From Bacteroidaceae bacterium (GTDB taxonomy: Bacteria > Bacteroidota > Bacteroidia > Bacteroidales > Bacteroidaceae): a stretch of 64,000 bases of DNA. The DNA is taken from positions 1 through 64,000 of the forward strand of contig JAGBPB010000093.1 of assembly GCA_017633615.1 (NCBI GenBank). Reading direction: 5' to 3'. Shown here one piece after another: positions 16,389 through 25,562 of the stretch (position 1 is the first letter of the stretch; each line of letters opens with the position of its first letter). The translations under genes were made by a program, and so were the position numbers. A model generated the notes under the pieces. That model saw nothing but the letters and a program-made list of their open reading frames with translations. It ran no database searches and had not been told where the DNA came from.

Positions 16389-16390
16389 GC

Positions 16391-17467
16391 ATGAAAAGAT
16401 TATTGATATACATATTGTTGGGGCTGCTTCCGGTAGCGTATGCTTCGGCACAGAACGTGATTGTGAGTGCTGAGGCGGATTCCATGATGTTGTGGGTGGG
16501 TGAGCAGACCGGATTGCATATAGAGGTGACCTGCGATGCCGGCCAGAGAGTGGAATTCCCCATGTACCGTGACACGATTGTCACGGGTTTGGAGATAGTT
16601 CCTCCGGTTCTGATTGATACGCAGTATGTTAACGACGGACGGCGTATGACCATCAGCCGCAATTATACGGTAACATGCTTTGATTCAGCCCTGATTTATA
16701 TCCCTCCTGTAACTGTTAAGGTGGATGGTAATGAGTATCAGTCTGATCCCATTGCTCTGGCATTCATGACATATGATATTCCGGAAGGTGAGGAGACTCA
16801 GATATTCGGTCCCAAGCAGAATATGAAGACTCCTATAAAGTTATATGAGGTGAGAGGGCTTATTTTCTTTTGGGGGCTGGCCATTATTTGTATAGCATTG
16901 GCGGTTTATCTGTTCATGCGTTACCGTGATGACAAACCCATAATAAAGAAAATCAAGATAGAGCCCAAGATTCCCGCACATGTAAGGGCAATAAACGGAA
17001 TAGAGGAACTCAGGACATCAGGAGGACCTCACAGTGAGGATTCCAAGGCTTACTATACACGGCTTACCGATATTTTGCGTGAATATATTAATGACAGGTT
17101 CGGATTCAATGCTACGGAGATGACCTCATACGAGATTCTGGAGCGTTTGGAGGAGAGCCGTGACAAAGAGTCTCTCAGTGAGTTGAGAGACCTGCTTTCC
17201 ACCTCTGATATGGTTAAGTTTGCCAAATTCAAACCCATGCTCAATGAGAATGACCGCAATCTGGTAAATGCTCTTGAGTTCGTTAACGACACCAAGATTG
17301 AGGTTTGCGATGAGGAACTGCAGCCCAAGGAGGAAGAGACTGTCATTGAGGAGAAACGCAGCAAGGGGGCACGTCTGGCTTTGCTTCTGACAGGAACGGT
17401 GATTGCTGTGGCTGGTGCCGTATTCCTGGTGCTGACAGTATTGAAGTTGTATTATCTGTTTTTCTAA
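16391..17467 (+). CDS. Membrane protein of the Bat operon, BatD-like
   Basis: A 358-residue protein with a signal peptide (MKRLLIYILLGLLPVAYASA), a periplasmic beta-rich domain of about 130 residues, one transmembrane helix (FFWGLAIICIALAVYLFM), a cytoplasmic helical domain containing AYYTRLTDILREYINDRF, and a second hydrophobic helix at the C-terminus. The cytoplasmic part resembles the C-terminal domain of BatD further down the operon (GYFGDKLAIP, ELKRRN), so it may be a distant paralogue. I start it at the ATG at 16391; a TTG lies two codons upstream within the DUF58 stop region. Confidence 0.8.
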   Translation: MKRLLIYILLGLLPVAYASAQNVIVSAEADSMMLWVGEQTGLHIEVTCDAGQRVEFPMYRDTIVTGLEIVPPVLIDTQYVNDGRRMTISRNYTVTCFDSALIYIPPVTVKVDGNEYQSDPIALAFMTYDIPEGEETQIFGPKQNMKTPIKLYEVRGLIFFWGLAIICIALAVYLFMRYRDDKPIIKKIKIEPKIPAHVRAINGIEELRTSGGPHSEDSKAYYTRLTDILREYINDRFGFNATEMTSYEILERLEESRDKESLSELRDLLSTSDMVKFAKFKPMLNENDRNLVNALEFVNDTKIEVCDEELQPKEEETVIEEKRSKGARLALLLTGTVIAVAGAVFLVLTVLKLYYLFF

Positions 17468-17479
17468 AAAACACTGATC

Positions 17480-18478
17480 ATGACATTTGCAAACAACGCA
17501 TATCTGCTTTTGATGCTCCTTATCATACCATGTACCATTTGGTATGTACTTAAGGCGAACAAGAGGCGTGCCACTCTCTCAGTGCCCACCACCTCTATGT
17601 ACGGCGGCATGCGTAAGAGCTGGAAATATTATCTTATACATGTTCCTTTCATACTGGATATGGCGGCTATCATACTGCTGTCGCTCATTCTGGCGCGTCC
17701 GCAGACTACAGACCGCTGGCAGGACACAGAGATAGAAGGTATTGATATCATGCTTTGTGTTGACGTATCCACCAGTATGCTGGCCGAGGATCTCAAACCC
17801 AACCGCATAGAGGCAGCCAAGCAGGTGGCATCGGAATTTATTAACGGACGTCCCAATGACAACATAGGTCTGACAATTTTTGCAGGTGAGGCATTCACGC
17901 AGTGCCCCATGACTGTTGACCATGCGGTCCTGCTCAATATGTTTCAGAACGTGAGCAGCGATATTGCAGCGAAGGGTATCATTGAGGATGGAACAGCCAT
18001 AGGTATGGGACTGGCCAACGCCATAAGCCGGCTCAAGGACAGCCAGGCCAAATCAAAGGTGATTATACTGCTTACAGACGGTTCAAACAACCGAGGTGAG
18101 GTATCACCTATGACAGGCGCGGAGATGGCCAAGAGCTTTGGAATAAGGGTTTATACTATAGGTGTAGGAACGAACGGTACTGCGCCGTATCCGGTACAGG
18201 GCGCATTCGGTAAGCAGTACATAAATATGGCCGTTGAAATTGATGAGAATGTGCTCCGTCAGATTGCTCAGACCGCCAATGGACAATATTACCGTGCTAC
18301 CAGCAACAGCAAACTGAGGGAGGTTTATGAGGAGATTGATAAATTGGAACGGACCAAGCTGCAGGTCAAGGAGTTCAGCAAGAACCAGGAGGAGTACCAA
18401 CCGTTTGCGCTGTTGCTGCTATTGTGCGTGTTGTTTTCAATCGTGCTCAAACAGACCGTTCTGCGTACAATACCATAA
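17480..18478 (+). CDS. batA: BatA, von Willebrand A membrane protein
   Basis: A 332-residue inner-membrane protein. Two N-terminal transmembrane helices (YLLLMLLIIPCTIWYVL and FILDMAAIILLSLILA) precede a VWA domain with an intact metal-binding MIDAS motif: DVSTS (about 95-99), a Thr in DGTAIG and Asp in LLTDGSN. A last hydrophobic helix lies near the C-terminus. This is the typical BatA arrangement of the Bacteroides aerotolerance operon, where the genes help survival under oxygen or envelope stress. The VWA domain faces the periplasm or cytoplasm depending on topology, which I cannot settle. Confidence 0.92.
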   Translation: MTFANNAYLLLMLLIIPCTIWYVLKANKRRATLSVPTTSMYGGMRKSWKYYLIHVPFILDMAAIILLSLILARPQTTDRWQDTEIEGIDIMLCVDVSTSMLAEDLKPNRIEAAKQVASEFINGRPNDNIGLTIFAGEAFTQCPMTVDHAVLLNMFQNVSSDIAAKGIIEDGTAIGMGLANAISRLKDSQAKSKVIILLTDGSNNRGEVSPMTGAEMAKSFGIRVYTIGVGTNGTAPYPVQGAFGKQYINMAVEIDENVLRQIAQTANGQYYRATSNSKLREVYEEIDKLERTKLQVKEFSKNQEEYQPFALLLLLCVLFSIVLKQTVLRTIP

Positions 18479-18492
18479 AGAAGTAAGGCACT

Positions 18493-19533
18493 ATGTTCAA
18501 ATTCGCTAATCCTGAATATCTGTATCTGCTGGCACTGGTACCGGTGCTGGTGGCACTGCATATCATATCAAATATACGCAGGCGCAGGAAACTTGCCGAG
18601 TACGGTGACGCGGGGCTGCTCTCAGAGCTTATGCCTGATGTTTCAACCACCCGTCCAAATATTAAATTCTGGCTGTTGTTCTCAGCATATATGCTCTGCT
18701 GTTTTCTGCTGGCCAGACCGCAGTTCGGCTCCAAGCAGGAGACCGTAACCCGCAAGGGTATAGAGACGGTCATTGCTCTTGATATTTCGAATTCAATGCT
18801 GGCCGATGATGTAGCTCCCAGCCGTTTGGAGAAATCCAAACGTATCATATCAAACCTGGTTGATCAGTTCAAGGATGATAAGATAGGTCTTATCGTATTT
18901 GCAGGTGATGCTTTCGTTCAGCTGCCTATCACGAGTGACTTTATTTCGGCCAAGGTGTTCCTCAATACCATTTCACCTTCACTGATTGCCCGTCAGGGAA
19001 CAGATATCAAGGCGGCCATTGAACTTGCTACGCGCAGCTTTACACCGAATGAAGGTGTTGGCAAGGCCATAATAGTGATAACTGACGGTGAGAACCATGA
19101 AGGTGGGGCCGTTGAGGCTGCCCAGGCTGCAGCTGAGAAAGGTTTCGTTGTCTATGTAATGGGTGTAGGTCTGCCGTCCGGTTCACCAATACCGGGTGAA
19201 CGTAGCGGTGAGTTCCGCAAGGACAAGAGCGGTAATGTGGTGGTAACCCGTCTCAATGAGGAGATGTGTCGCAATATTGCCGCAGCCGGCAAGGGAGCCT
19301 ATTTTTATGTGGATAACTCAAATGCGGCTGAAAAAGCTTTGCAGAAGGAGATTGACAAGCTAGCCAAGGCTGATGTCGAGACCACAGTATATACTGAGTA
19401 TGATGAACAGTTCCAGATAATTGCGTGGATGATTCTGATTCTCATCCTGTTTGAGATATTCATCTGCGAGAGCCGTAATCCGCGACTCAGAAATTTCAGT
19501 CTGTTCAAAACTGATGAGGATAAAGTAAAATGA
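18493..19533 (+). CDS. batB: BatB, von Willebrand A membrane protein
   Basis: A 346-residue paralogue of BatA, with the same plan: two N-terminal transmembrane helices (YLYLLALVPVLVALHII and FWLLFSAYMLCCFLLA), VWA domain with MIDAS DISNS, TDIKAA and VITDGENHEGG, and a C-terminal membrane helix. The repeated phrase SMLADD-x-x-PSRLE-x-x-K parallels BatA SMLAEDLKPNRIEAAK, showing an old duplication. It begins 14 bases after batA and overlaps batC by 4 bases. Confidence 0.93.
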   Translation: MFKFANPEYLYLLALVPVLVALHIISNIRRRRKLAEYGDAGLLSELMPDVSTTRPNIKFWLLFSAYMLCCFLLARPQFGSKQETVTRKGIETVIALDISNSMLADDVAPSRLEKSKRIISNLVDQFKDDKIGLIVFAGDAFVQLPITSDFISAKVFLNTISPSLIARQGTDIKAAIELATRSFTPNEGVGKAIIVITDGENHEGGAVEAAQAAAEKGFVVYVMGVGLPSGSPIPGERSGEFRKDKSGNVVVTRLNEEMCRNIAAAGKGAYFYVDNSNAAEKALQKEIDKLAKADVETTVYTEYDEQFQIIAWMILILILFEIFICESRNPRLRNFSLFKTDEDKVK

Positions 19534-20270
19534 AAAAGATATTGTTGTTTTTCCTGATGACAGCGTTTGTTTCCGGTGCATGCGCACAACGGTCCGACCG
19601 TTCATATGTGCGCAAGGGAAACCGTATGTTTGAAGACAGCCTGTTCATTAAGGCCGAGGAGAACTACCTCAAAGCCGTTGATCTGAATCCGGATCTGTAT
19701 GAGGGTAACTACAATCTTGGTAATGCATATACAGCTCAACAGAAGCCTAATGAGGCAATTGAGCAGTACCGCAAGACATCCAATGTCCTGGAAGCCCGTA
19801 AGAAAGAGCTGATGGATAACCCCCAGTCCAACTCAAAGGATCTGGATAAGTGCAAGGATGAGCTAGCCAAGACATATCACAATACGGGTGTGGTTTACCA
19901 TATGTGTCAGCAGTATGACAAGGCTGTTGAGGCATACAAACAGGCGCTCAGGAACAACCCTAAGGATGATGAGACACGCTACAATATGATTCTTGCCCAG
20001 CGCATGCTTGATCAGCAGCAACAGGATCAGGAGAACCAGCAGGACCAGCAGGATCAGCAGCAACAGGAGCAGCAGGAGCAACAACAAGACCAACAGGAAC
20101 AGCAACAGGAGGAGCAACAGCAGCAACAGGAGCAGCCCGAGGAGATGTCACAGGAGAACGCTGAACAGATACTCGAGGCAGCCATGCAGGATGAGAAAGA
20201 TGTCCAGGAGCGCGTTCAGGAACAATTGCTTAAGGCTCAGCCAAAGAAACCATTGGATAAAGATTGGTGA
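19530..20270 (+). CDS. batC: BatC, TPR protein with long Gln-rich tract
   Basis: A 246-residue exported protein with a signal peptide ending near ACAQ (17-20). Tetratricopeptide repeats occupy about 27-155 (LYEGNYNLGNAYTAQQKPNEAIEQY, split here in description; YHNTGVVYHMCQQYDKAVEAYKQ). Residues 162-203 are almost only Gln, Glu and Asp, encoded by CAG/CAA/GAG repeats, followed by a helical tail ending PKKPLDKDW. BatC is thought to join the BatA-BatB complex through its TPRs. The glutamine tract is a low-complexity region and could vary in length between strains. Confidence 0.9.
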   Translation: MKKILLFFLMTAFVSGACAQRSDRSYVRKGNRMFEDSLFIKAEENYLKAVDLNPDLYEGNYNLGNAYTAQQKPNEAIEQYRKTSNVLEARKKELMDNPQSNSKDLDKCKDELAKTYHNTGVVYHMCQQYDKAVEAYKQALRNNPKDDETRYNMILAQRMLDQQQQDQENQQDQQDQQQQEQQEQQQDQQEQQQEEQQQQQEQPEEMSQENAEQILEAAMQDEKDVQERVQEQLLKAQPKKPLDKDW

Positions 20271-20271
20271 C

Positions 20272-22134
20272 ATGAATATATCAGAAAAGACAAAGAGATT
20301 GCTTTTACCGATCATGCTGCTAATGCTGACCGGAGTTAAAGCTATTGCCGATGACGTCTCGTTTACAGCCCAGGCCCCGCAGGCCGTTGTGGCAGGTGAA
20401 CGTTTCAGAATCACATATAAGGTGAATACACGTGATGCCAAGGAGTTCCGTGCGCCGGATATGAAGAATATCAATATTTTGACCGGCCCCAGTACTTCAA
20501 CTTCATCTAGTACCCAGATATACAACGGGCAGGTAACTAGCACATATACACTAACTTATACCTATATTGCCGTAGCCACGGAGGAGGGAGATGTGGAGCT
20601 GGATGGTGCCACAATTAAGGTTGACGGCAAGCAGATTACATCAAATAAGCTGAGATTCAAGGTGCTGCCGCCTGATCAGGCATCACAGCAGAGTGGGCAA
20701 GGGCAGGGGAGCGCCCAGTCCGGTCTGCAGCGTTCATCCGGGCAGGGATCTACCTCTGTGGGTAATGATGAGCTCTTTATGGTGGCCAGTGTTGATAAGA
20801 CCAATGTATATGAGCAGGAGGCAATCCTGCTTACATTCAAGGTATATAAATCACCTTCAGTGTCTCTAAACAGCTTGAGTAACAAGATGCCGGATCTCAA
20901 GAACTTCCATGTTCAGGAGGTTGACCTTCCGCAGCAGAAAGAGTTCCAGCTTGAGCACTACAACGGACGTAACTATCAGACTATATTGTGGAGCCAGTAT
21001 GTACTGTTCCCGCAACATTCGGGTGAACTGGAGATTCCTTCAACAACCTTTGAGGGTGTTGTGGCACAGCGTGTGGAGAGAAGCAGTAATGACATCTTTG
21101 ACATGTTCTTCAATTCTGACAGGTATGTAGAAGTCAAGAAAGATCTTGTAACGCGTAATATAAAAATCAACGTAAAACCGCTCCCGCAGGGTAAGACAAG
21201 TGCATATTATGGTGGAGTAGGTGATTTCAGTATCAGTTCTACCGTAAGCAGTACTGATGTTACAGCCAATGATGCCGTCACTGTCAGGGTGATTCTGTCA
21301 GGAACCGGTAATTTGAAGCTTGTCAAGACACCTGAAATCAAATTCCCTCAGGATTTTGATATATATGATCCCAAGATTGAGAACAAGTATACAATCAAGG
21401 GCGGCCGTCAGACAGGTAACAAGGTATATGAATACCTGGTTATACCGCGTCACGCAGGTAAATATACCATTCCTGCCCTTAATTTCCAGTATTTTGACCC
21501 CAAGAGTGAGACATACAAGACTGTCAGCACAGAGGAATATACTCTGAATGTAGCCAGAGGACAGGGCGGGGGAGAATCCCAGACATCAGTTTCGTATGTA
21601 AACAAAGAGGACCTCAAGTATGTGGGGCAGGATGTTCGGTTCCACTCCACACCTCTCTCTCTCAAGAAAGAAACTGATCAGATTCTTGACACATGGTTCT
21701 GGCTGAGCCTGGCTGCACCTCTGGTTATTCTGATAGTTGTGGTTATCATAACGCGTAAACGTATTGCTGACAGTGCCAATGCAGCCAAAGTCCGTGTCAA
21801 GAAAGCAAGTTCCGTGGCTACCAAACGTCTTAAGGTGGCCCGTAAACTGATGAAGGATGGTCGCAAGGATGAGTTTTATGATGAGATGATGCGGGCTCTG
21901 TCTGGCTATTTCGGTGACAAGCTGGCTATTCCGGTAGCAGAGCTCTCAAAGGATAACATCATGGCTGAACTCAAGCGCCGTAATGTGGCTGAGGAGCCTG
22001 TCAAACAGGTTATAGGCTTGCTTGATGACTGTGAATTTGCCCGTTATGCTCCCGGTGATGATACCGGACGTATGGACCGTCTGTATGAGGAGGCTGTAAG
22101 TGTGATAGGGCAGATTGAAAACACGATTAAATAA
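20272..22134 (+). CDS. batD: BatD, oxygen-tolerance membrane protein
   Basis: A 620-residue protein with a signal peptide (ISEKTKRLLLPIMLLMLTGVKAIA), a long periplasmic region of Ig-like beta domains (APQAVVAGERFRITY, ...), and one transmembrane helix near 500 (FWLSLAAPLVILIVVVIITR), then a cytoplasmic helical domain. The open frame extends upstream through batC, but that part is a shadow of the Gln-rich repeats in another frame; the ATG at 20272, one base after the batC stop, gives a proper signal peptide. BatD is the large scaffold-like member of the Bat system. Confidence 0.92.
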   Translation: MNISEKTKRLLLPIMLLMLTGVKAIADDVSFTAQAPQAVVAGERFRITYKVNTRDAKEFRAPDMKNINILTGPSTSTSSSTQIYNGQVTSTYTLTYTYIAVATEEGDVELDGATIKVDGKQITSNKLRFKVLPPDQASQQSGQGQGSAQSGLQRSSGQGSTSVGNDELFMVASVDKTNVYEQEAILLTFKVYKSPSVSLNSLSNKMPDLKNFHVQEVDLPQQKEFQLEHYNGRNYQTILWSQYVLFPQHSGELEIPSTTFEGVVAQRVERSSNDIFDMFFNSDRYVEVKKDLVTRNIKINVKPLPQGKTSAYYGGVGDFSISSTVSSTDVTANDAVTVRVILSGTGNLKLVKTPEIKFPQDFDIYDPKIENKYTIKGGRQTGNKVYEYLVIPRHAGKYTIPALNFQYFDPKSETYKTVSTEEYTLNVARGQGGGESQTSVSYVNKEDLKYVGQDVRFHSTPLSLKKETDQILDTWFWLSLAAPLVILIVVVIITRKRIADSANAAKVRVKKASSVATKRLKVARKLMKDGRKDEFYDEMMRALSGYFGDKLAIPVAELSKDNIMAELKRRNVAEEPVKQVIGLLDDCEFARYAPGDDTGRMDRLYEEAVSVIGQIENTIK

Positions 22135-22943
22135 TGAAAGGTATGAAAAAGATTATAGCTCTCTTATTTGCTGTTATTCCTGTCCTGGCAGTTGCTCAGG
22201 ATGAGCCTGAAATGACGAGTCTTGTAGCTGATTCAGCCTCACAGGCTAAGGTTTACACATTATCTGATGCTGACAGTGCATACGTTCAGGGAGATTATCT
22301 TACTGCTATCAGTATATATGAGTCTGTAATAGAGAATCAGGGTACAAACGCCACCTTATATATGAATCTTGGTAACTGCTGGTTCAAGCGTGACGAGATT
22401 GCCAAAGCCATTCTGTATTATGAACGCGCATATCTTATTGACCCGTCAGATCCTGATATAAGATTTAATCTGGAACTGGCCCGTACCAAGACTGTAGATA
22501 AGGTAAATCCTGTAAATCAACTCTTTATAGTAGTATGGTTCAAGAAACTGCTGGCCGCGCTTGATGTCAACAGCTGGGCTGCGCTTACTGTCATCCTGTT
22601 TGCGGCGTGCATATTGCTTATAGGCGTGTTGCTGTTCTCCAAGAAACGTGGCATCAGAAAAATATCTTTTTCTTTTAGCGTATTTTTCTTGCTTTTGTCT
22701 ATTTTATCTTTTATCTTCGCTACTACACAGATGGGGAATATCCGGAATCGTAACACGGCAATTATCATGTCGCCTAGTGTAACGGTCAAGAGTACACCCA
22801 GCAGTGGCGGTACAGACCTGTTTATCATTCATGAAGGACGTAAGGTACAGATACTGGATTCTTCCATGAAAGAGTGGGTTGAGATAAGATTAGAGGACGG
22901 AAATACAGGTTGGGTACCGGTTAATGTTATGGAAATCATTTAA
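22134..22943 (+). CDS. batE: BatE, TPR and SH3-like membrane protein
   Basis: A 269-residue protein with a signal peptide, two TPRs (ADSAYVQGDYLTAISIYE; LYMNLGNCWFKRDEIAKAI), two transmembrane helices (about 143-163 and 175-197), and a C-terminal bacterial SH3 domain (VTVKSTPSSGGTDLFIIHEGRKV split; GNTGWVPVNVMEII). Its ATG overlaps the batD stop (TAATG); a second ATG at 22143 is possible. It completes batA-E. A PAP2 phosphatase gene follows 12 bases later and is probably co-transcribed. Confidence 0.9.
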   Translation: MKGMKKIIALLFAVIPVLAVAQDEPEMTSLVADSASQAKVYTLSDADSAYVQGDYLTAISIYESVIENQGTNATLYMNLGNCWFKRDEIAKAILYYERAYLIDPSDPDIRFNLELARTKTVDKVNPVNQLFIVVWFKKLLAALDVNSWAALTVILFAACILLIGVLLFSKKRGIRKISFSFSVFFLLLSILSFIFATTQMGNIRNRNTAIIMSPSVTVKSTPSSGGTDLFIIHEGRKVQILDSSMKEWVEIRLEDGNTGWVPVNVMEII

Positions 22944-22955
22944 TAGCAGTATGGA

Positions 22956-23666
22956 ATGACTGAAGTACAGGGTCTCTTGGAGACAGACAGATTGGCCACG
23001 CTGTCAGTTAATGGCAGCGAATCCCTTTTTTGGGACGGTGTGGCCAACTTATATACTTCATTTTTTGTGTGGATTCCACTCGCACTGACTGCTATATTCC
23101 TGATTCTGAGGAATATAAATTCCAAAAGATTGCTTCTTGTACTGTTTTTGGTGGCACTTACAGTGTTGCTTTGTGACCAGTTGTCTTCATCTGTCTGTAA
23201 ACCGTTGTTCCAAAGGCTCAGGCCTACACATGATCCCTCATTTATGGATATGATTGATACCGTAAATGGCTATCGTGGAGGACTATACGGCTTCTTCTCA
23301 GGACATGCCGCCAATTCATTCGGTCTGGCCGGGCTGTTCATGTGGCTTGTCCGTGACAGATGGTTCAGTCTTTCTGTCGGACTGTGGGCAATAGCCAACT
23401 CTCTGATAAGAACATATTTAGGCGTTCATTATATGGGCGATATTATTGTTGGTGCCATTGTCGGAAGCATTATTGGAAGTTTGATATATTGCATTTACCG
23501 TATAGCTACACGTAAAGACAGAGTGCTCAGGACTGTTCATGATTCCAGTATTTTATACACTAAGTCCGGATTCATGCGTAGTGATATATTCGTGTTCTTA
23601 TGTGTGCTGTTCGGTACGCATGCCTTAATAATGATCGGCACCTGTATAACGCAGGGAACTCTTTGA
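22956..23666 (+). CDS. PAP2-family membrane phosphatase
   Basis: A 236-residue integral membrane protein with about five or six hydrophobic helices. The three PAP2 motifs are present: KPLFQRLRP (about 84-92), SGHAANSFG (about 115-123), and SLIRTYLGVHYMGD with the His and Asp (about 150-163). Such enzymes dephosphorylate lipid phosphates such as undecaprenyl pyrophosphate or phosphatidylglycerol phosphate; the substrate cannot be read from sequence. It sits at the end of the Bat operon, which hints at an envelope-related role. Confidence 0.9.
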   Translation: MTEVQGLLETDRLATLSVNGSESLFWDGVANLYTSFFVWIPLALTAIFLILRNINSKRLLLVLFLVALTVLLCDQLSSSVCKPLFQRLRPTHDPSFMDMIDTVNGYRGGLYGFFSGHAANSFGLAGLFMWLVRDRWFSLSVGLWAIANSLIRTYLGVHYMGDIIVGAIVGSIIGSLIYCIYRIATRKDRVLRTVHDSSILYTKSGFMRSDIFVFLCVLFGTHALIMIGTCITQGTL

Positions 23667-23710
23667 CAATTAAATATTTACAAACGACTTAGATAATAAT
23701 CCTAATTTTA

Positions 23711-23971
23711 ATGCTTATGACCAGATTAATCACATTCAATGAACTGCGCCAGATCAAGGCGCAACTTCCGGAGGGCAGTATTCACAGAATTGCCGATGAG
23801 CTGAATCTCGATGTAGAGACCGTCAGAAATTTCTTTGGAGGTACTGACTACAAAAAGGGTTCAGCTGTAGGTTTTCATATTGAACCGGGACCAAACGGCG
23901 GTTGCGTTGTTCTGGATGACACGACGGTTCTGGATAGAGCGCTTGAAATTATTGCTGAAAGCAAAAAGTAA
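23711..23971 (+). CDS. Small helix-turn-helix DNA-binding protein
   Basis: An 86-residue cytoplasmic protein. Residues 8-40 (FNELRQIKAQLPEGSIHRIADELNLDVETV, split in two helices plus recognition helix) look like a helix-turn-helix, and the second half (GFHIEPGPNGGCVVLDDTTVLDRALEIIAE) is a short beta-alpha unit. Small proteins of this build are widespread in Bacteroidetes and annotated only as DNA-binding. It lies 44 bases after the PAP2 gene and is followed by a strong terminator at 23992. Confidence 0.75.
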   Translation: MLMTRLITFNELRQIKAQLPEGSIHRIADELNLDVETVRNFFGGTDYKKGSAVGFHIEPGPNGGCVVLDDTTVLDRALEIIAESKK

Positions 23972-23991
23972 GAATCAATTAGAATCAAAAT

Positions 23992-24023
23992 CAAGGGCGT
24001 TATTTTTAACGCCCTTGTTTTTT
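23992..24023 (+). terminator. Terminator after the small DNA-binding protein
   Basis: CAAGGGCGTTA and TAACGCCCTTG form a perfect 11-bp stem with a 4-base T loop, followed by six T. The 145 bases between here and 24168 hold only short palindromes (CGAGC-TTTG-CTCG near 24045; CATAATA-AC-TATTATG at 24116-24131) and no gene. Confidence 0.95.
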
Positions 24024-24168
24024 GTCGCGAAAGGCTACGGGTCGGCGAGCTTTGCTCGGGAATCTCGATAATATTAAGTATAGCTTGATATTGTTCTAGC
24101 AGCTCTAAATATTTGCATAATAACTATTATGTTAAATAATGAAAACAGAAATCCACTCCCACTACAAA

Positions 24169-24198
24169 AAAAGACCCTCGGAAAACCGAAGGTCTTTT
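24169..24198 (-). terminator. Terminator of the gyrA-TPR unit
   Basis: On the minus strand AAAAGACC-T-TCGG, a TTTT loop and CCGA-G-GGTCTTTT form a 12-bp stem with one mismatch and end in a run of T, 20 bases after the TPR gene. Confidence 0.9.
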
Positions 24199-24217
24199 AA
24201 ATTAAAAGATTAATTAA

Positions 24218-25501
24218 TTAGAGGTATCCTTTCTCCTTCATTCTTGACTCAACCTCGTTGAGCTCAGGAGTCATCTTAAGGATGTAATAAATCTGCTGCA
24301 ATGGAACGCCCCATTTTGCAACTGCTGTAGGCTCAAGCTCTCTCAGTTTCTTGAAGTACGGAAGTGCATTCTTGAAATACTCCTCCTGTTCCTTCATGGC
24401 TTTCTTGTAAGCTGATGAACGGTAATCAAGATTTGATTTTGAATCCATGAACTCAACAGCCTGACTCATGATGCAGAGACCAAGGTTGTTATAAGCGTCA
24501 GCAAGTTCGCTGTTCTTCTCAATAGCTATCTTGTACTGCTCAATAGCCTTGTCGTAATCCTTACCCTGCTGTGCTATATAACCAAGTACATAGTAGTTGT
24601 AAGCTTTCTCCGGATCAACCTTAATCATATCCTGGACGAACTCCTCCATGGCGCCCATATCATTCTTGATGTTGTAGTAGTTGAGCAGCTTGTTGTAGTA
24701 GTAATCCTTTGTGGGATACTTAACAAGACCGTCCTTCAATGACTGGAGCCATTTAACTGAATCCTTAAGCTCACCGTAGCACTCGCATATGAATTCGGTA
24801 GCATCCTCACCGTATTCCTCGTCATTCTGAGCCATGATGGCATATTTGAGAGCATCCTGCCACTTTCCATTGTTGTAAGCAGCCAGTGCGGGGAAATATG
24901 CGAAGTTGTATCTGTACTGCTCCCATGTGGGATCATCCTGCATGTAATCCTTGAGGATATCACTCTGAGCAAGAGTGAAATATCTGTCAAAGTACTTATA
25001 AGCAGTTGTATAATCCTCACGATGGTTGAAATAGAACACACCACCGTTGATGAGAGTGTTCAGATTACGGTAAATCTTGGGAATCTGGTTCTTACGTACC
25101 TCATCAGAAGTTTTTCCCTTGGCGTTGGGGATCTGCTGCAGAGAGTCAGCCCTGAGAGCGAATGTAAACCAGTCTGAAAGATAATTGTACATGGCAACAG
25201 TGTCATATACACCATTGTAAGACTTTACGTTCTCCTGATTATAGAAATATTCATATATTTCAGCGGCCTGATACCATGTCTGATCCCAATCCTTGAGGAG
25301 CGGATTCTTCATGGCCTCATCAATAAGCCTCTTGGCGTGTCTCTTATCAGGAACATCGTCTCTTTCCATGTCGTCTCTTGCCTCCTTTACCTGCTTCTGA
25401 GCGGTTTTAGTGGCTTTCTTAAGCTCTTTCTCAGACATCTGAGCGTATGTTGTGCATGTCATACCCAGAGCTGCAATCAAAACAAATATAAGCTTCTTCA
25501 T
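24218..25501 (-). CDS. Periplasmic TPR protein
   Basis: A 427-residue exported protein with a signal peptide (MKKLIFVLIAALGMTCTTYAQ). A charged helical segment (25-60) precedes a series of tetratricopeptide-like helices; the clearest repeat is GKDYDKAIEQYKIAIEKN followed by AYNNLGLC near 310-340. It is lysine- and tyrosine-rich. TPRs bind other proteins, but no partner can be named. It lies 61 bases downstream of gyrA on the same strand, without a terminator between, and ends at a strong terminator. Confidence 0.85.
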   Translation of the reverse strand: MKKLIFVLIAALGMTCTTYAQMSEKELKKATKTAQKQVKEARDDMERDDVPDKRHAKRLIDEAMKNPLLKDWDQTWYQAAEIYEYFYNQENVKSYNGVYDTVAMYNYLSDWFTFALRADSLQQIPNAKGKTSDEVRKNQIPKIYRNLNTLINGGVFYFNHREDYTTAYKYFDRYFTLAQSDILKDYMQDDPTWEQYRYNFAYFPALAAYNNGKWQDALKYAIMAQNDEEYGEDATEFICECYGELKDSVKWLQSLKDGLVKYPTKDYYYNKLLNYYNIKNDMGAMEEFVQDMIKVDPEKAYNYYVLGYIAQQGKDYDKAIEQYKIAIEKNSELADAYNNLGLCIMSQAVEFMDSKSNLDYRSSAYKKAMKEQEEYFKNALPYFKKLRELEPTAVAKWGVPLQQIYYILKMTPELNEVESRMKEKGYL

Positions 25502-25562
25502 GTTGAATAAGTTGTTATAGGTTTTACATTATTAATATATTATTCTCTGTTGGTTGTTAAAA

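Noticed and set aside
17480..19533. batA and batB as a recent duplication or assembly error
   Set aside because: The two VWA proteins share only motifs and differ throughout; both are standard members of the Bat operon.
19863..20151. Long Leu- or Val-rich frames on the minus strand opposite batC
   Set aside because: They are the other-strand reading of the CAG/CAA repeats that encode the batC glutamine tract, not genes.
19993..20271. N-terminal extension of BatD through batC
   Set aside because: It is an Arg/Ser/Asn-rich shadow of the Gln repeat; the ATG at 20272 gives a proper signal peptide directly after batC.
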